Source: Magnolia sinica
Taxonomy: Eukaryota; Streptophyta; Magnoliopsida; Magnoliales; Magnoliaceae
Reading direction: 5' to 3'
DNA length: 64,000 nucleotides
Assembly (NCBI RefSeq): GCF_029962835.1
Contig: NC_080588.1
Location: forward strand, 11,054,001 to 11,118,000
The notes beneath the pieces are model-generated. The model did not search any database, was not told the origin of the DNA, and worked only from the letters and a program-made list of their open reading frames with translations. How positions within the stretch are numbered: position 1 is the stretch's first letter; each line of letters opens with the position of its first letter. A program made the position numbers and the translations under genes. Shown here one piece after another: positions 23,346 through 34,700 of this stretch.

Positions 23346-23552
23346 TAGCATGCTCCATCTGATTTAAAGAGCTGTGATCACTTATCTCGTATTGCGGTTT
23401 AGGATTGAGGAGCGTTTATGAAGGAAGCATCAACTTTTCTATAACCGTCATATGTGAATCCATCTTTTGTATAAAATTTGTAAGTTCTCGTACTGCCTGA
23501 GCCAGCTCTTGTGTAGAATTTTGAACTGGTTCTTCTTGAGGTTTCCCCTGAT
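23346..23552 (-). repeat. 207-bp direct duplication, copy 2
   Basis: Matches 19371-19577 base for base in length. It continues to the right into gag sequence collinear with copy B (57357 onward), so this copy is in its original context on that side. Confidence 0.92.
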
Positions 23553-24689
23553 TTGGATTTTTATTGAAGAAACCTTGAGATGTAACAATTTGTCCATTCC
23601 TCCAACTAAAATTTGGATGATTTTTCCAACCAGGATTGTACGTATTAGAGGTAGGTCTATTAAAAGGTCTTTGATAGTGTGTGAATGTTGTAATCACAGA
23701 TGCCGTAAACAATTTCATTAACCTTATCCTTCTTTCCTTCTATGGCCTCGAATTTTCTTATGAGATTAGTCAATTTATAATTGAGATCCTCTTCTTTCAA
23801 GAGATACAATCCACCTTTCTCATTAGATTGAGTTGACCTAAATGTAGTGATCGATTTTGGGTAATAGTCCCATGATTGTGCGTTCTTAGCAAGTCTATTG
23901 AGGTAATCCCATATCTCATCGACATCTTTATTCATGAATTCTCCATTATACATTGTCTCGATCAATTGGCACATAGAAGATGTCAGTTCATCATAGAAAA
24001 ACTTTGTAATGCGCCACATTTCAAAGCCTTGTTGTGGGCATGAACTGACAAGATCCCTGAACCTTTCCCAACATTGGAAGAATGTTTCATCCTCCTTTTG
24101 GGTGAAGTTCATGATTACTTTTCTAAGGATAATCGCTTTATGATGTGGAAAAAATTTCTTTATGAATTCCTTCTGCATATCATTCCATGTGCCAATGGAT
24201 CTAGGACACAGTGAATGTAACCACGTCTTAGCCTTCCTTCAAGGAAAAGGGAAAGAGTTTCAGCCTGACTGTATCCTCAGATACATTAGGAAAGTATAAA
24301 GTGGTTATGATCTCATCGAATTCTTTCAGATGTAAGTATGGACTTTCTGATTCAAGCCTATGGAATTTAGGAAGGAGTTGGATAACCCCTAGCTTGATGT
24401 CCATATGTCCTGTATTTTCAGAAAAAATCATGCATGAGGGTGTACTTACCCCCGTCAGTTGTAAATAATCTCGTAAAGTACGAGGCGGGGGTGCTTGATG
24501 CACCTCATTCTCATCCAGAGTGTCCTCCACCCTAGGTGGAGGTAATACTTCCGATTGATTTGCAGCCATTACTTCAATTAATTCTGGGGATCTTGAGCGA
24601 TGTCTAGTCCTGCGATGGACAGTCAACCCCTCAACTAATCCTCCTTCAGTTAAGAGATGTCGAGTGTTATCATGAACCCACTTGGGCAT
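23553..24689 (-). pseudogene. Athila-type gag, copy A
   Basis: Minus strand; the start at 24689 (MPKWVHDNTRH) is the first ATG after the primer site. The N-terminal part has RTLRDYLQLTGVSTPSCMIF and GVIQLLPKFHRLESESPYLH. A frame change near 24228 precedes the capsid core: GTWNDMQKEFIKKFFPHHKA, FFQCWERFRDLVSSCPQQGF and MCQLIETMYNGEFMNKDVDE. A coiled-coil-like KEEDLNYKLTNLIRKFEAIE follows. The zinc knuckle is lost: YGICDYNIHT ends in a region where about 80 bases present in copy B (57481-57560) are missing. Assigned to the Athila group by the LRDY...PSC and LLPKFHGLESE blocks. Confidence 0.9.
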
Positions 24690-25045
24690 GAAACACTCAC
24701 AACCCTCAGTTCAGATTCTAACCCTAGACCTAAGAGGAAGAATAGAAAGGAATTCTAGAAATAAAGAGGAAAGATGGAAAGAAGTTACCGAATTCGAAGT
24801 CCTAAGTTAAGATCCTGCAAAACAAAACAAACCAAGTTAGTTTCTAGAAGATAAAACCGAATCTAAAGGTTAGAGAAAGTAAGGAAATAAGGACGAAGTT
24901 ACCATATTAGAAGATCTATCAAAAATCCTACGAAGTAGGAAAACAAGTTAGTTCTAGAAATCAATAAGAAAGGAAAAACTAGAAATAAAACCTAATCTTA
25001 AACTAATCTTAAGACTAATTAATTTTAGAAAAATGAAACCGTCAG

Positions 25046-25063
25046 TCCCTGGCAATGGCGCCA
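25046..25063 (-). promoter_or_regulatory. Athila primer binding site, copy A
   Basis: On the minus strand this reads tggcgccattgccaggga, close to the tRNA-Asp-type primer site tggcgccgttgccgggga common in Athila/Tat elements. It lies six bases downstream of the LTR end at 25070. It fixes the element's direction and the LTR boundary. Confidence 0.9.
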
Positions 25064-25069
25064 AAAACT

Positions 25070-27058
25070 TTTTCACTTCCCAAGTATATGGTTGTGATGT
25101 AGTAATAAACTCGGTGAGACCGAGGTCGAATCCCAAGAGACTGAACCCGTATGTAATCTGAAATTAAGTAGAACTAGAACTAGACTAAGATGAAATATAA
25201 ATCGAATGAATTTGAGGAAATAATTGTGAAATATTAGACTAAAACTTAAAGAATTCAGAGGTAGGAAACTAGAGATTCAGAGGATCCACTTGTAGAGATC
25301 AGGAGATCTTATGCCTGTTTCAAGAACTCAATTGTTGAATATCTTTTATAAGTTCTTGCAGTCTTTGGAGTGTATTTTGTTGGCTAAGCTCTAGAGTTTG
25401 GAAGGAATTTTGAATTGAATTCTCTTAAATTATTTCTGGTTGAATTTTAAAGGTAGGGTATCCAAGAGAATAATCATTATAACATGTTGTTGGTTTATTT
25501 TCCTAGTTTTAATGTTTCCACTGGTTATAGTCATACTGATCATATGTGGGAGAATATGATGGATGATAATAATCCTCATTCCCACAATTATGATCGCGTA
25601 CGGACTTATTAACCGATGAAGCATAACGTTCTAGTCGATTCTCAATGTCGGTTTGAGAAAAATCTTGAGATATAGGTTGTTTCTAAGCATAAGCATCTAA
25701 TACTTTTTCACGGAACCTCTCGTTTTCTAAAAATAGATTACCATACTCACGTGCCCACTCTAGCTACTCTTGTTCGTTCATGGTGAAACCTTAATTCTGA
25801 ATCTAATCCTAAAAAAAATAAAAGAAAAGATCTTACAACAGTATGGAAAGTAAGAGGAGAAGTGGAGTCGGTGGAATGTTCTGCACTCCCCTTTACGCGG
25901 CCGAGAACTCCCCTGCGTAACCTTTGTTACGCAGTCACGAAGACAGCGCCAAGATGCCCATTTTCCTTGCTTTCTTCCCAAAGGAATAATGTCCCCTGGG
26001 ACGTTTTAGGGTGGCCTACAAGATGAACGGACTGGATCGTCGAAACGATCAGAGATGGTGGGCCACGAATATCGCTGCACGTCTGTTTGTGAAACAAAAC
26101 TCGCGCAGCCTCTTGCGTTGTGACGTTGGTGAGGCTATGATCATCGACGATTGAGAAATCCACACCGTCCACTGCATTCTACTCAGAATTTCGGTCGGGA
26201 GTGGACCTTTTTTATGTGTTTCGGTGTGGCCCACAAAGTTTCCAATCAGCCGTCCGTCCTGCGTTTAAACGGTTAAAAACCGATCTCTGTTGTTCTCTAG
26301 AATTCCGTCACCTAGGAGTGGGTTGTGGCTACCCCACGAGACGAATGGACGGTTTAAATTGTTGATCTGGATGATGAGTGGGCCTCACAACTGAAAAAAT
26401 GGACGGACAGCGAAGGACGCTGTCTGTTCTTGTGCAGAGGAGAGAGAGGAGTAGGGTCAACCTTGTGTTGACCGGACTCTTGGTCCGATGTGGCGCTCGT
26501 GAAGGTGTGTTATGTACACACACATCCCATGTGGGATCCCTCGTGATGTTCTTGAGAAATCTTCTCCATCATCCTCTCATGCACTTCATTTAACACGTTG
26601 AGACAAAACTTAAAACAAATCCAGATATCAGGCAGGCCCTAATTCACAGATCTATGGGCTGATCTATCCGTTGGGCCACTTTCAGAGAGATCCAATGGCT
26701 AAAATTTATTGTGTATGGTTAACTTATGGTCCTTAGGTCATATATGAAGTTTTGAGCCAAACGGATGGTGGGAACCCTATTGTCTTGCATTCTTGACGCC
26801 TTTCAGGCCACTTGAGCTTCAGTTTCTCGAATTTCTTAGACTTTGGTGTGAAAATCTGTCGATCCTGGTCCCTTGGGATCCGTCCCTTGCCTTGGTGAAT
26901 TCTGAGCGTTAAATTCATGCTTTTATCATCCTTTTTCAGTCCAAGCCTATAAATTCACCTTGCAGTACAAACACAATTAAAATAGGCCATTAAACAATAT
27001 CATGTTCGTAAACCCAGGTAATAACTGGGGTCTAATATGCAATATTTGACCCTCAACA
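25070..27058 (-). repeat. Right arm/5' LTR of Athila-type copy A
   Basis: Minus-strand LTR from TGTTGAGGGTC (27058) to the degraded end at 25070, next to the primer site. U3-like sequence (27058 to about 25870) also forms the left arm in the opposite orientation. After 'ccgactccac' the two arms diverge. This arm then contains a degenerate reading frame (25320-25781) and the 'cctcggtctcaccgagtttattactacatcac' type U5 end. It is flanked on the right by ctctg (27059-27063). Confidence 0.88.
25320..25781 (-). pseudogene. Degenerate 154-codon frame upstream of the primer site, copy A
   Basis: Starts MNEQE and ends QRLQELIKDIQQLSS before a natural stop. The length is exactly the same as in copy B (59198-59659), with no frameshift in either. 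Five internal stops are all explained by TGG, CAG or CAA codons changed by one transition. Composition is polar and tyrosine-rich in the middle (YYHPSYSPTYDQYDYNQW), followed by PTTCYNDYSLGYPTF and a Gln/Leu-rich, probably helical tail. I do not recognise the family. Its place inside the LTR, before the primer site and gag, is unusual. It may be a leader peptide of the element or a captured fragment. Confidence 0.6.
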
Positions 27059-27360
27059 CTCTGCAGCCTGATCTACATCAGTCAAGTATGACTCTAACAT
27101 GCCCGCACATCTTAACCGTATATAATATAAACACAAGCCCTCGCTCACACATGTGGCCTCGTGTTTGATTGAATTCAACCAACAACATACATAATGGCCA
27201 AATAGTAAACTTACTATTTCTTAGATCATCCTTTTTCAGTCCAAGCCTGTAAATTCACCTTGCAGTACAAACACGATTAAAATAGGCCATTAAACAATAT
27301 CATGTTCGTAAACCTAAGTTGTATGTTGGCCATTAAATTAGTGACGACTATAGTTCAACA
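27059..27360. other. Right flank of copy A with filler-like insertion
   Basis: Homologous to 60959-61150. Between 'aacatacataatgg' and 'attagtgacgac', copy A carries about 130 additional bases (27195-27330). These include a 90-base repeat (27229-27319) of the LTR interior at 26928-27018 and a stretch 'gttgtatgttggccat' that is the inverse of adjacent sequence. No gene. Confidence 0.75.
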
Positions 27361-27997
27361 ATCAATACCGTTTATTTTGTCACGTCCCACCATGGATGTG
27401 ATGCCAAAAATTTTGATGTCTTATAACATCAAAATTAGTAACATAAAATGATAAAACTAAGAAAATTCATATATATTAGACTTATTAGACCTATTAATGC
27501 GGGGCATTTTCACAGCTCGAGTAGGGTGGCCTATGGGATGCAGGGACACACTTGGGGTGGTCGGCTCGTGTGAGGTGAGTGGCTTGTGTGAGGCAGGCCC
27601 CATTCATGTGAGGCGGGTGACTTGTGTTAGGCGGAACCCATGTGATGTGGGGCCCAAGAGGAGGTCGGCCAAGAACCTAACCCATGAGATGTGGGGCTTA
27701 GGCTATAAGTTAAAGGAATTAATTCGCCACGCTCTATCAGTTCGAATTTATAGAGCAATTGGTTAATTGTCATGCATCACCCAATACCAAGTCAAGTATC
27801 TGAGCCATGTCTAGATCTAAGTTGTTGGACCCTAACATGCTTGACACGATTATTTATCATGCCGAAGATATGATCGAATTTGATGCCATGCTTGGAGTGA
27901 GTGCCTATGGATCCAAGTACCCATTGACAGCTCTATCAAATGAAAAAATTTATTTTTTTTAAAAAAAAGGCTATGTTTTATTAGGATGAGTTTTGGC
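27361..27997. other. Duplicated non-coding flank, copy A
   Basis: Collinear with 61155-61211 and 61981-62530. 'gtgaggcggg'-type short repeats occur at 27530-27670. The open frame 27497-27766 is conserved only in part in copy B (62097-62285) and has no recognisable product. I see no gene. Confidence 0.6.
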
Positions 27998-28255
27998 TAG
28001 TGACCCCAAAACCAGCCAGCTAGCTGGTTGCAAAGCTCCATAGGCCCCACCTTGATGTGTGTGTTTTATCTACGCCATCCATCTATTTTTCAACCTAAAA
28101 TTTGAAGATCTGCCTTATTTTTAATGCCCTAAAATGAGATGACAAAAAAAAACAATAGTAAATAAAAATGTATGGACAACATGGATAAAACACATGCATC
28201 ATGGTGGGGCTCACAAAGCTTTCACATCAGCTAGCTGGCTGGTTTTGGGTCACTA
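27998..28255. mobile_element. MITE with long terminal inverted repeats, copy A
   Basis: Begins tagtgaccccaaaaccagcc and ends with its near-perfect inverse (about 28 bases, including the palindrome agctagct). The interior is 'gccccaccttgatgtgtgtgttttatctacgcc' type sequence. Flanking duplication could be just TA. Copy B carries it at 62531-62775, so it predates the duplication. Confidence 0.85.
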
Positions 28256-29040
28256 TTCAAACCACGTCCATCTTCACCTCTTTGAAACTGAATAAATACA
28301 GTATATAAGCGACCTATATACGTCTTATACACTATACATGGTATTTACAAGGAGTCTATATATTGAAATATTATGTGGACCCACTTTCGTATTATCTCTA
28401 CACTTTAATCTATCATGACCCTCTCCTTCATGGTTTTTTTTTTTTTTTTTTTTTTTGTTCTTAAAAAAAAAAAAAGCCGAAGGCTGATAGCTTGCAAGGG
28501 CCATCTGAATGTGTGAAATGAGCCCCCCACCTAAAGTGATGGTGCCTGTTGTGGTTGTGTGTGGCTCCACTTCAACAACTGATGGTGACTCTAATGGTGA
28601 CTCTAGTCATTGTGGACAATAATGTGAGAGGACTGTTAAAGTGGGCCATAAAAATAAAAGTTTAAACTAGTTGCAGCACATCCATCCATCCATCCATTCA
28701 AAGGAAACCCAAGTGCATTGCAGATTATGAACCAGATGACATTTTTAATAATTGGATCTAGATGCTAAGCCCAACCTACTAGCATTTGGGTCGGGTTTGG
28801 GTTGGGTGTAGACCATGGTTTAAAGACTCAGTGACTTGGTCTTGTTCGGCCCTCAGTTGAGTGTCTTGGGGTATCGATCCTGATCGGGTTAGACTGAGTC
28901 CTTTTTCCAAATGGGCTTTTAGATAAGTTGTTAAACTTTAGTTAAGAAGAAAATTTTCAGCTACATTGTGAATTTGATGGGCTAGGTCTGAATTGACTCA
29001 AGTTCAGGTCTAGTGGGTCCATTTCTAAGTAGTCCAAATG
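28256..29040. other. Duplicated non-coding flank with T/A homopolymers, copy A
   Basis: Includes a long poly-T followed by poly-A run (28434-28475) and 'gggtcgggtttgggttgggtgtag' type sequence. Collinear with 62776-63568. No gene or RNA found. Confidence 0.6.
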
Positions 29041-29759
29041 TGATGTAGAACAGGTTGCGCATGATTTCATGGCCAAGATGGACCAGAAAAGGCCCGATCA
29101 GATGTGAAATTGATCCAGACCGTCAAAACCTTAAAACGAACGTATCTCGCAAATATGAATAAGTTATCCTACGTGCCCTATGTGATTTTGGGGTAGGATG
29201 AGCTACTTTAGCCACCCAACCTTCTATGTCATGTTGTCCATGCCGAATTTGCGAGATTCCATCAAATTGATGGTTGAATTTCCATTTTATTTTCATTTTT
29301 ACTATTTATAGTAAGTTTTAGTTTAATTATAACTCTTCTTCCATTGGGTTTTAGAAGTTGCATCCAACATGAAAAGTGCTTAGAATAATTAGGAGAATCA
29401 CATGGTTGGGCCAAACAGGACACTATTTTTGGCCAAAAACCTTGATGACTAGTAGGAATAACGACCGTCTATAAAATAGTAAGTTTACTATTTATAGTAA
29501 GTCACGATTTCTAGGAGTTTAAGTTGTAGTTTAATTCTGAAACTACTTCCAAGGTTCTGCATCCCTATTTAAAGGGTTGTAAACTCGCTTATTTCAATTA
29601 TTAATCAATTCACGAATTTCTAGAAATTATTTCTATTTTCTTCTTTTCCTCATTGATTCAAGGTATCTTCGTGAGGAGTCTAGGGAAGCTCCGCGGATTC
29701 AGAGTAGTTATCCCCCGAGGAAGACGGTGCTTGACCTCATCAAGTTCATCCCTGCATCA
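29041..29759 (+). repeat. Solo LTR, plus strand (719 bp)
   Basis: Starts tgatgtagaacaggttgc and ends catccctgcatca (TG...CA). Flanks aaatg/aattg match at four of five bases. The same LTR family occurs inverted at 39551-40202 with perfect duplications, and in the duplicated flank from 63569. Contains 'actatttatagtaag' repeats and a TATA-like 'ccctatttaaagggttg' near 29565. No internal domain follows, so it is a solo LTR. Confidence 0.82.
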
Positions 29760-31830
29760 AATTGCTGACTGACCCCTTCCAAAAGTCAGGTTTGAGTCAG
29801 CTGAATTTTAAGAGGTTCGACATCTAACCCATTTAATAATTAGGTCTGGGTTTTGGGCTCAAACTGGACAATTGGTCTGAGTCCATATTCATAACCGTTC
29901 ATCATCGGATGGGATGGCCCATTGCATCAATCTAAAACCTATTTGCACCCTAGATTTCCTTTCTTGCAAGGTTTAAATGATGGACCCAACAGGTCTAGAA
30001 CCTCTCAAAAACGAACCAACCCCCTACACGGTCAGATTTCGATCGATCAAAAATGGACCGGGTGTAATTGTGACTCAAACTCAATCTAGAACTAACCGTC
30101 AAAAAATATTTCTTCATGATACTTAATAGTAATTTCTTTTTTAATACCCACATTTTAAAAATCTCAAACCCAACCCATTAAAACTTGGGTCGCATCCAAT
30201 TTTCTTTAGAGGATTTGAGGGCAATGAACTTGTTCTTAGAAGCTTTGAAATTTTTTTTGGTTTGGCTTTTTATGGTTCCTTTTTTTTTCAAAAGAAAAAC
30301 AATTAAAAGGGTTTTTTTTGTTTTTTTAAAAAGGGGGAAATTATCAATGCATATCATCAATAAAACCCACTTTTAAGAGTTAAAAGATACACAGGCAGCC
30401 CAAGATACTTGATATGCAGGCACTCATAAACTATACACATGGCATACATGAACTCACAATCACAAGACTCCTTTTTCATGGGCATTTGTTTGTGTAAATA
30501 AGACATTGGATATTTTCATTTTTAACCGACTAACAAGTGGCGACCAATCTAATAGTCAGATAACCAAATAAGAATATTTTTAATTTATTATACATCTAAA
30601 TTGAAAAATATAATTTTTACAATTTAAATCACTTAATGGCATACCTGTGTATCATTCAACGTATGCCGTCGGTGTATTAAAGCTCTTTCTCTCTTTTATT
30701 TTCTTCTTTGAGCATTGTCAGGCTGTCCTTTTCACCCATCATTTTCTACTCCCTCCTAACACCACTTCCTTCTGAAAATCATAATCCTATTAAAGAGAGG
30801 TTGGAATCTGCCTTCTTTCACTGGGACAAGCAGGCAGGTATTATTGTGACCCATTTACATAGTTTGGGGTCCCTTCTTTTCACAATCATACAAATTCTGG
30901 GGTCCACAATATTTATCAAACTAATCGCAGGGCCTGCCCGCCCCCTGTGGCGATATACTTTGCAATATCTTGGGGTTCATTTTTCAACTATCAGACAGAT
31001 GCTTGTACAACCTTCCCCATTTTCCTGACCTATTAGTCCTAGTGTGGTTGCTTTTGTTGTTGGTGGTAGTATACGCATCATAGTATAGTAATCCAGACCG
31101 TTCAAATCGCTGATCCAATTGTCGATGGAACATATAATCCAGAAAATTATTATGAGAAGACGATATCTGAGCTTTCCCTTGAAATTTGGACCACTTGCTG
31201 TTCTACTTTAGCCATACATATTGTGGCTATAAATTGGAAGGTTGGGATTGCCTGATCAGTTTGAGTTTAAAGATAGGGTCCATCCATAGTATTCCCCATA
31301 ATTTGGATGGTCTGGATAGAGTTGTGCATGAGCAGCACATGGAAGGAGGATTGGGAGTCTAGCCACATAAATGCCATGGCTACTCTTGCTTGGGCGAGGG
31401 TTGGATACCGATAAGGTCAGAAGTGAAATAGAAAGTCATAAGTTCACTAAAAAATCATGATTCCACTTTTAGGTAGGAAAATATATGTAGCTATGTGTGG
31501 ACCCTCATGTGGGGAGCAATCACAACCACCTTAAAATTTATAAGGCCCCGTGGGATATATTTTAGATCCAACCTTTTAGTACGTAAATAAATGAAATAAA
31601 ACAAAAATATTAATTGGAAACATACCCCTGAAGTTTTGAAATGGAATCCTTCCCCACTTTTTATATATGGGTATTTGGAAATTGATCTATCCATTTTTTT
31701 TTAATATCATAAAAGATTCAAAAATTTGGAGGCAATAAACCAGGCACATGGGAGGAGGTGGGGCGCCACTTTATGCCATTTGGCTACTAACTGCCGTTTG
31801 GTACCGAAAAATGTAGGAAGTGAATCATAA
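29760..31830. other. AT-rich non-coding sequence
   Basis: No conserved coding region found. The frame at 30708-31028 (106 codons) has no motif I recognise. A degenerate stretch near 30510-30600 ('ttttaaccgactaacaagtgg') resembles one at 43510-43590 and is probably an old dispersed repeat. Confidence 0.5.
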
Positions 31831-31834
31831 GTTA

Positions 31835-32209
31835 GTGGGCCCGCCAATGATTATGTTTTATCCAATCCATCCATTAAGAGACTTTTAGGGTAACCCAAGA
31901 ATGAATAATCCAAAGTCAGTGGACCCCACAGAAAATTGGGAGTACACCACCTTAAAAATTTAAGCCCAAAGTTTTATTGTATTTTGTTTTCCCCTTTTTA
32001 AGTCTTTGTTAATTTTGAACATTCATTTGAAAAAACATCATGGTGAGCCTTAGGAAGGTTTCAACGGTAGGCATCAATCTTCCTGCTGTTTTCTTTTGTG
32101 GGGTCCGCTAAAGCTTTGGATCTGCCTCGTTCTTGGGTCATGCCTTAAAATAATATATTCAAATGAATGGACGTTGTGGATACAACACACACATCATAGT
32201 GGGTCCACA
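31835..32209. mobile_element. MITE-like inverted-repeat element ('gtgggccc' type)
   Basis: Left end 'agtgggcccgccaatgattatgttttatccaatcc' is the approximate inverse of right end 'gacgttgtggatacaacacacacatcatagtgggtcc'. The inner parts are also inverted around 'gttttattgtattttg'. Similar elements are at 32640-33057 and, as fragments, in the Tekay LTRs. Confidence 0.7.
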
Positions 32210-32639
32210 GAAGTTGGTGACGTGGAGTCTCCCTGCTCGACCTGTCAGTCTCTAATCCGCGTCCTCTTACCTGTGGCACACGTGCCTACGTGTCACGTGG
32301 GTATGCGAATCCCCCGTCTGTAGGCCATGGGGCCACCGTGCCAATGTTTTGGCCCAAAAATCTCATTCATCCAGTAATCATTTGGACCATGCATGTGCGC
32401 TGAATACAGACCATTGAACTTTTCTTTCTAACCGTTCATTTTCTACAGTGCATGTGGCTGTACCTGATGATTTGAACATCCTAGTTTATGAAAGAGCATG
32501 TTCATGGTGGACCATAACTGATTACTGGCTCGGATCATACACACACGAGGTTGATACATGTGGGGAGTGTACCATTTTCTTGGATACTCTCGCGGATTCC
32601 TGCAACCTGTTACAGTCACTTGCTGCCACAATGAGCCTT

Positions 32640-33057
32640 GTGGGGCCCACAGAGAGGTCTATATAAAATCCATACCGTCCATCATTTTCTGCAGATTATG
32701 TTAGGAACAGAGCCCAAAAATGAGGTAGATCCAAGATCCAACCATGGAAAACAGCAGGGAAGGAAAAGCCCATCATTCAAGTCTTCCTGAGGCTCACCGT
32801 GATGTTTATATTCCATCCAACCCGTTCATGAGGTGAATCCCACCATCTTGAAGGGGAAACAAAAATATCAGCGAGATCCCAAACTTCTGTGGGGCCAACA
32901 AGAATTCAACAGTGGCCGTCCAGTCCCCACATTATCTAACGGCGTGGCTCACTTGAAATCTTGGATCTCATTTATTTTTAGGCCCTCATTGTAAAACGAT
33001 CTAGCAAAACTGATGGACGAAGTGGATTTTACACGGACATCACGGTGGGGGCCCTCA
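32640..33057. mobile_element. MITE-like inverted-repeat element, second copy of type
   Basis: Left 'gtggggcccacagagaggtc...aaatccataccgtccatc' mirrors right 'gatggacgaagtggattttacacggacatcacggtggggg'. Interior phrases such as 'gcccaaaaatgaggtagatcc' and 'aacttctgtggggcc' recur at 4600-4860, 21590-21690 and 32090-32130. Confidence 0.72.
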
Positions 33058-33077
33058 GCTCATTGTATTGCAGGAAC

Positions 33078-33215
33078 TCCCTCCAAAAGGTCCTTACTCT
33101 TGCTCGGGTGGCAGACTCTCCCGGTGAAGGGTTCGAGTACCCATAGGTGGTGAAATTCCACCAGTGTGAGTGTAAAAATAAATAAATAATAATAATAATA
33201 TATATACATAGACGA
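33078..33215 (+). mobile_element. Probable tRNA-derived SINE
   Basis: 'tgctcgggtggcagactctcccgg' resembles an RNA polymerase III box A region, and 'gggttcgagtaccca' a box B. An A/T-rich tail (aaataaataaataataataata) follows. No full tRNA cloverleaf can be drawn. Could also be a chance match. Confidence 0.45.
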
Positions 33216-34066
33216 ACAACGCTCCAGTGCTCTCAGAGCATGACAAGTTATAGTGCTCCTAGTTGCATGGGCTCACTTGGACAGCCTAATCGATTGATCT
33301 GAACGGTTCATTAAGCTTAAACAGGCTACCATGCGAAACATCACTGATTGGATGATCTAATCCATCATTGATTTGGCCTTATTTTCTATAGCCATGGATG
33401 GGATGGTTACGATTGCCTAACAAAAATAATTCTCTAGAATCAGGATGGTTCCTAACAAATAAATAGAACAGATTGTTGATTGGACCTATTTTTTCATAAA
33501 TGATCTTGATCGTCCATCTTAAAAGGCATTCATCCAACCGCTAATATATTTCAGACCAGTGTGATGCTTTTATGGTTGCTCATGAAATTTGCGCTGAACC
33601 TAATTAACCGTCTAGATCAATGAATTGAGCTGTGTCCCAATGCAACGGGAGCATCTCTCATTGTAACTTGAAAGTCCACAAAAGATGAAAAGAAAGAAAG
33701 AAAAAGAAAAAGAATGAAAGAAAGAAAGAAAAATGACCTTTTAAAGATGATTTTGGAAGCTGGGCCACAGGAATTTACCAGTGCGGCCCACCATGACAAG
33801 ATCATCATGGTTAGTTGCAATAACTGCAATTGCTAGAAATTTGGGTGGCAGACATACCTGGAATATACTTTTGCACGAACCGTCCTATCAACTGATTGAG
33901 GCAATGTGGTATCTCAGGTGAGACTTTTTTACTCTCTTGACAAGATCCTTCCAGAATCTACAAATGGAAATTTACCACCTTACTTCATGCGTGGGCCACC
34001 TTGGCATCTCCTCTCAAGGGGCCATTTTCTGCTGCAATTGGTGATGTTGGTCTGGTGGGCCACCAC
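33216..34066. other. Non-coding sequence
   Basis: Contains a 'gaaagaaagaaaaagaaaaag' tract (33688-33730). No coding motif seen. Confidence 0.5.
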
Positions 34067-34470
34067 TAGAGGTGTACACGAGTCGATCCGAGTCAAGCTT
34101 TGCCCAGCTCAGCTTGACTCAGCCAACAAGATACCTCAACTCGAACTCGGCTCAGCTTGGTCATCGAGCCTAGATTCGCAGCTCAGATTGGCTCAGTCAG
34201 CAACTCGGTCCAGTTCGAGTTGAGTTCAAGTTCGAGTTTTCGAGCCAAGTTCAAGTTCGAGTTTTCGGGTGGGGTCTGACTGTCTGATTGGGCCATAGTC
34301 ACCAGGCCAGTGGTCAGGTGGGGTCTGCTAATCGGACAAATGCTGGAGAATAGAGAGATGATGAGAGGAGTAGGGGAGAGTACCTTTCAGTTGTCAATCA
34401 TCCAAGCGGACGCTGAAGAATAGAGAAAGTATAGGAGAGTAGTCGTCGATCATCGTTCGGGCACTAGAGA

Positions 34471-34517
<47 letters not shown>

Positions 34518-34700
34518 CTGTGTTGGGCGCTGCCGCTGGACAGCTAGAGTAGATTAGGGTTTTTAGGGTCAGGCGCTGGAGAACGGCTGAGACTCGAGTG
34601 GGTTAGGATTTAAAAAATCTATATTTTTTAAAATATATATACCCGGTCAAAAAATCGAGTCAAGCCAAACGTAGTCGAGTTCGAGCTCAAGACCGAACGT
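34067..34700 (+). mobile_element. Truncated hAT-like relic with gagtcgag motifs
   Basis: Left end tagaggtgtacacgagtcgatcc is of the same kind as the complete element at 8865. Gagtcgag/ctcagctt motifs continue to 34255 and reappear near 34645-34690. Between them is 'ggtggggtctgactg' sequence and a (GA)n tract. No right terminal repeat or 8-bp duplication was found, so it is probably truncated. Confidence 0.55.
34474..34515. repeat. (GA)n microsatellite
   Basis: About 20 uninterrupted GA units. Confidence 0.95.

Noticed and set aside
30708..31028. 106-codon frame in the unique region
   Set aside because: No recognised motif, no conserved counterpart, AT-rich context; not supported as a gene.
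33120..33150. Possible tRNA gene (gggttcgagtaccca)
   Set aside because: Only box A/B-like segments; no acceptor or anticodon stem can be drawn. Better read as a SINE.
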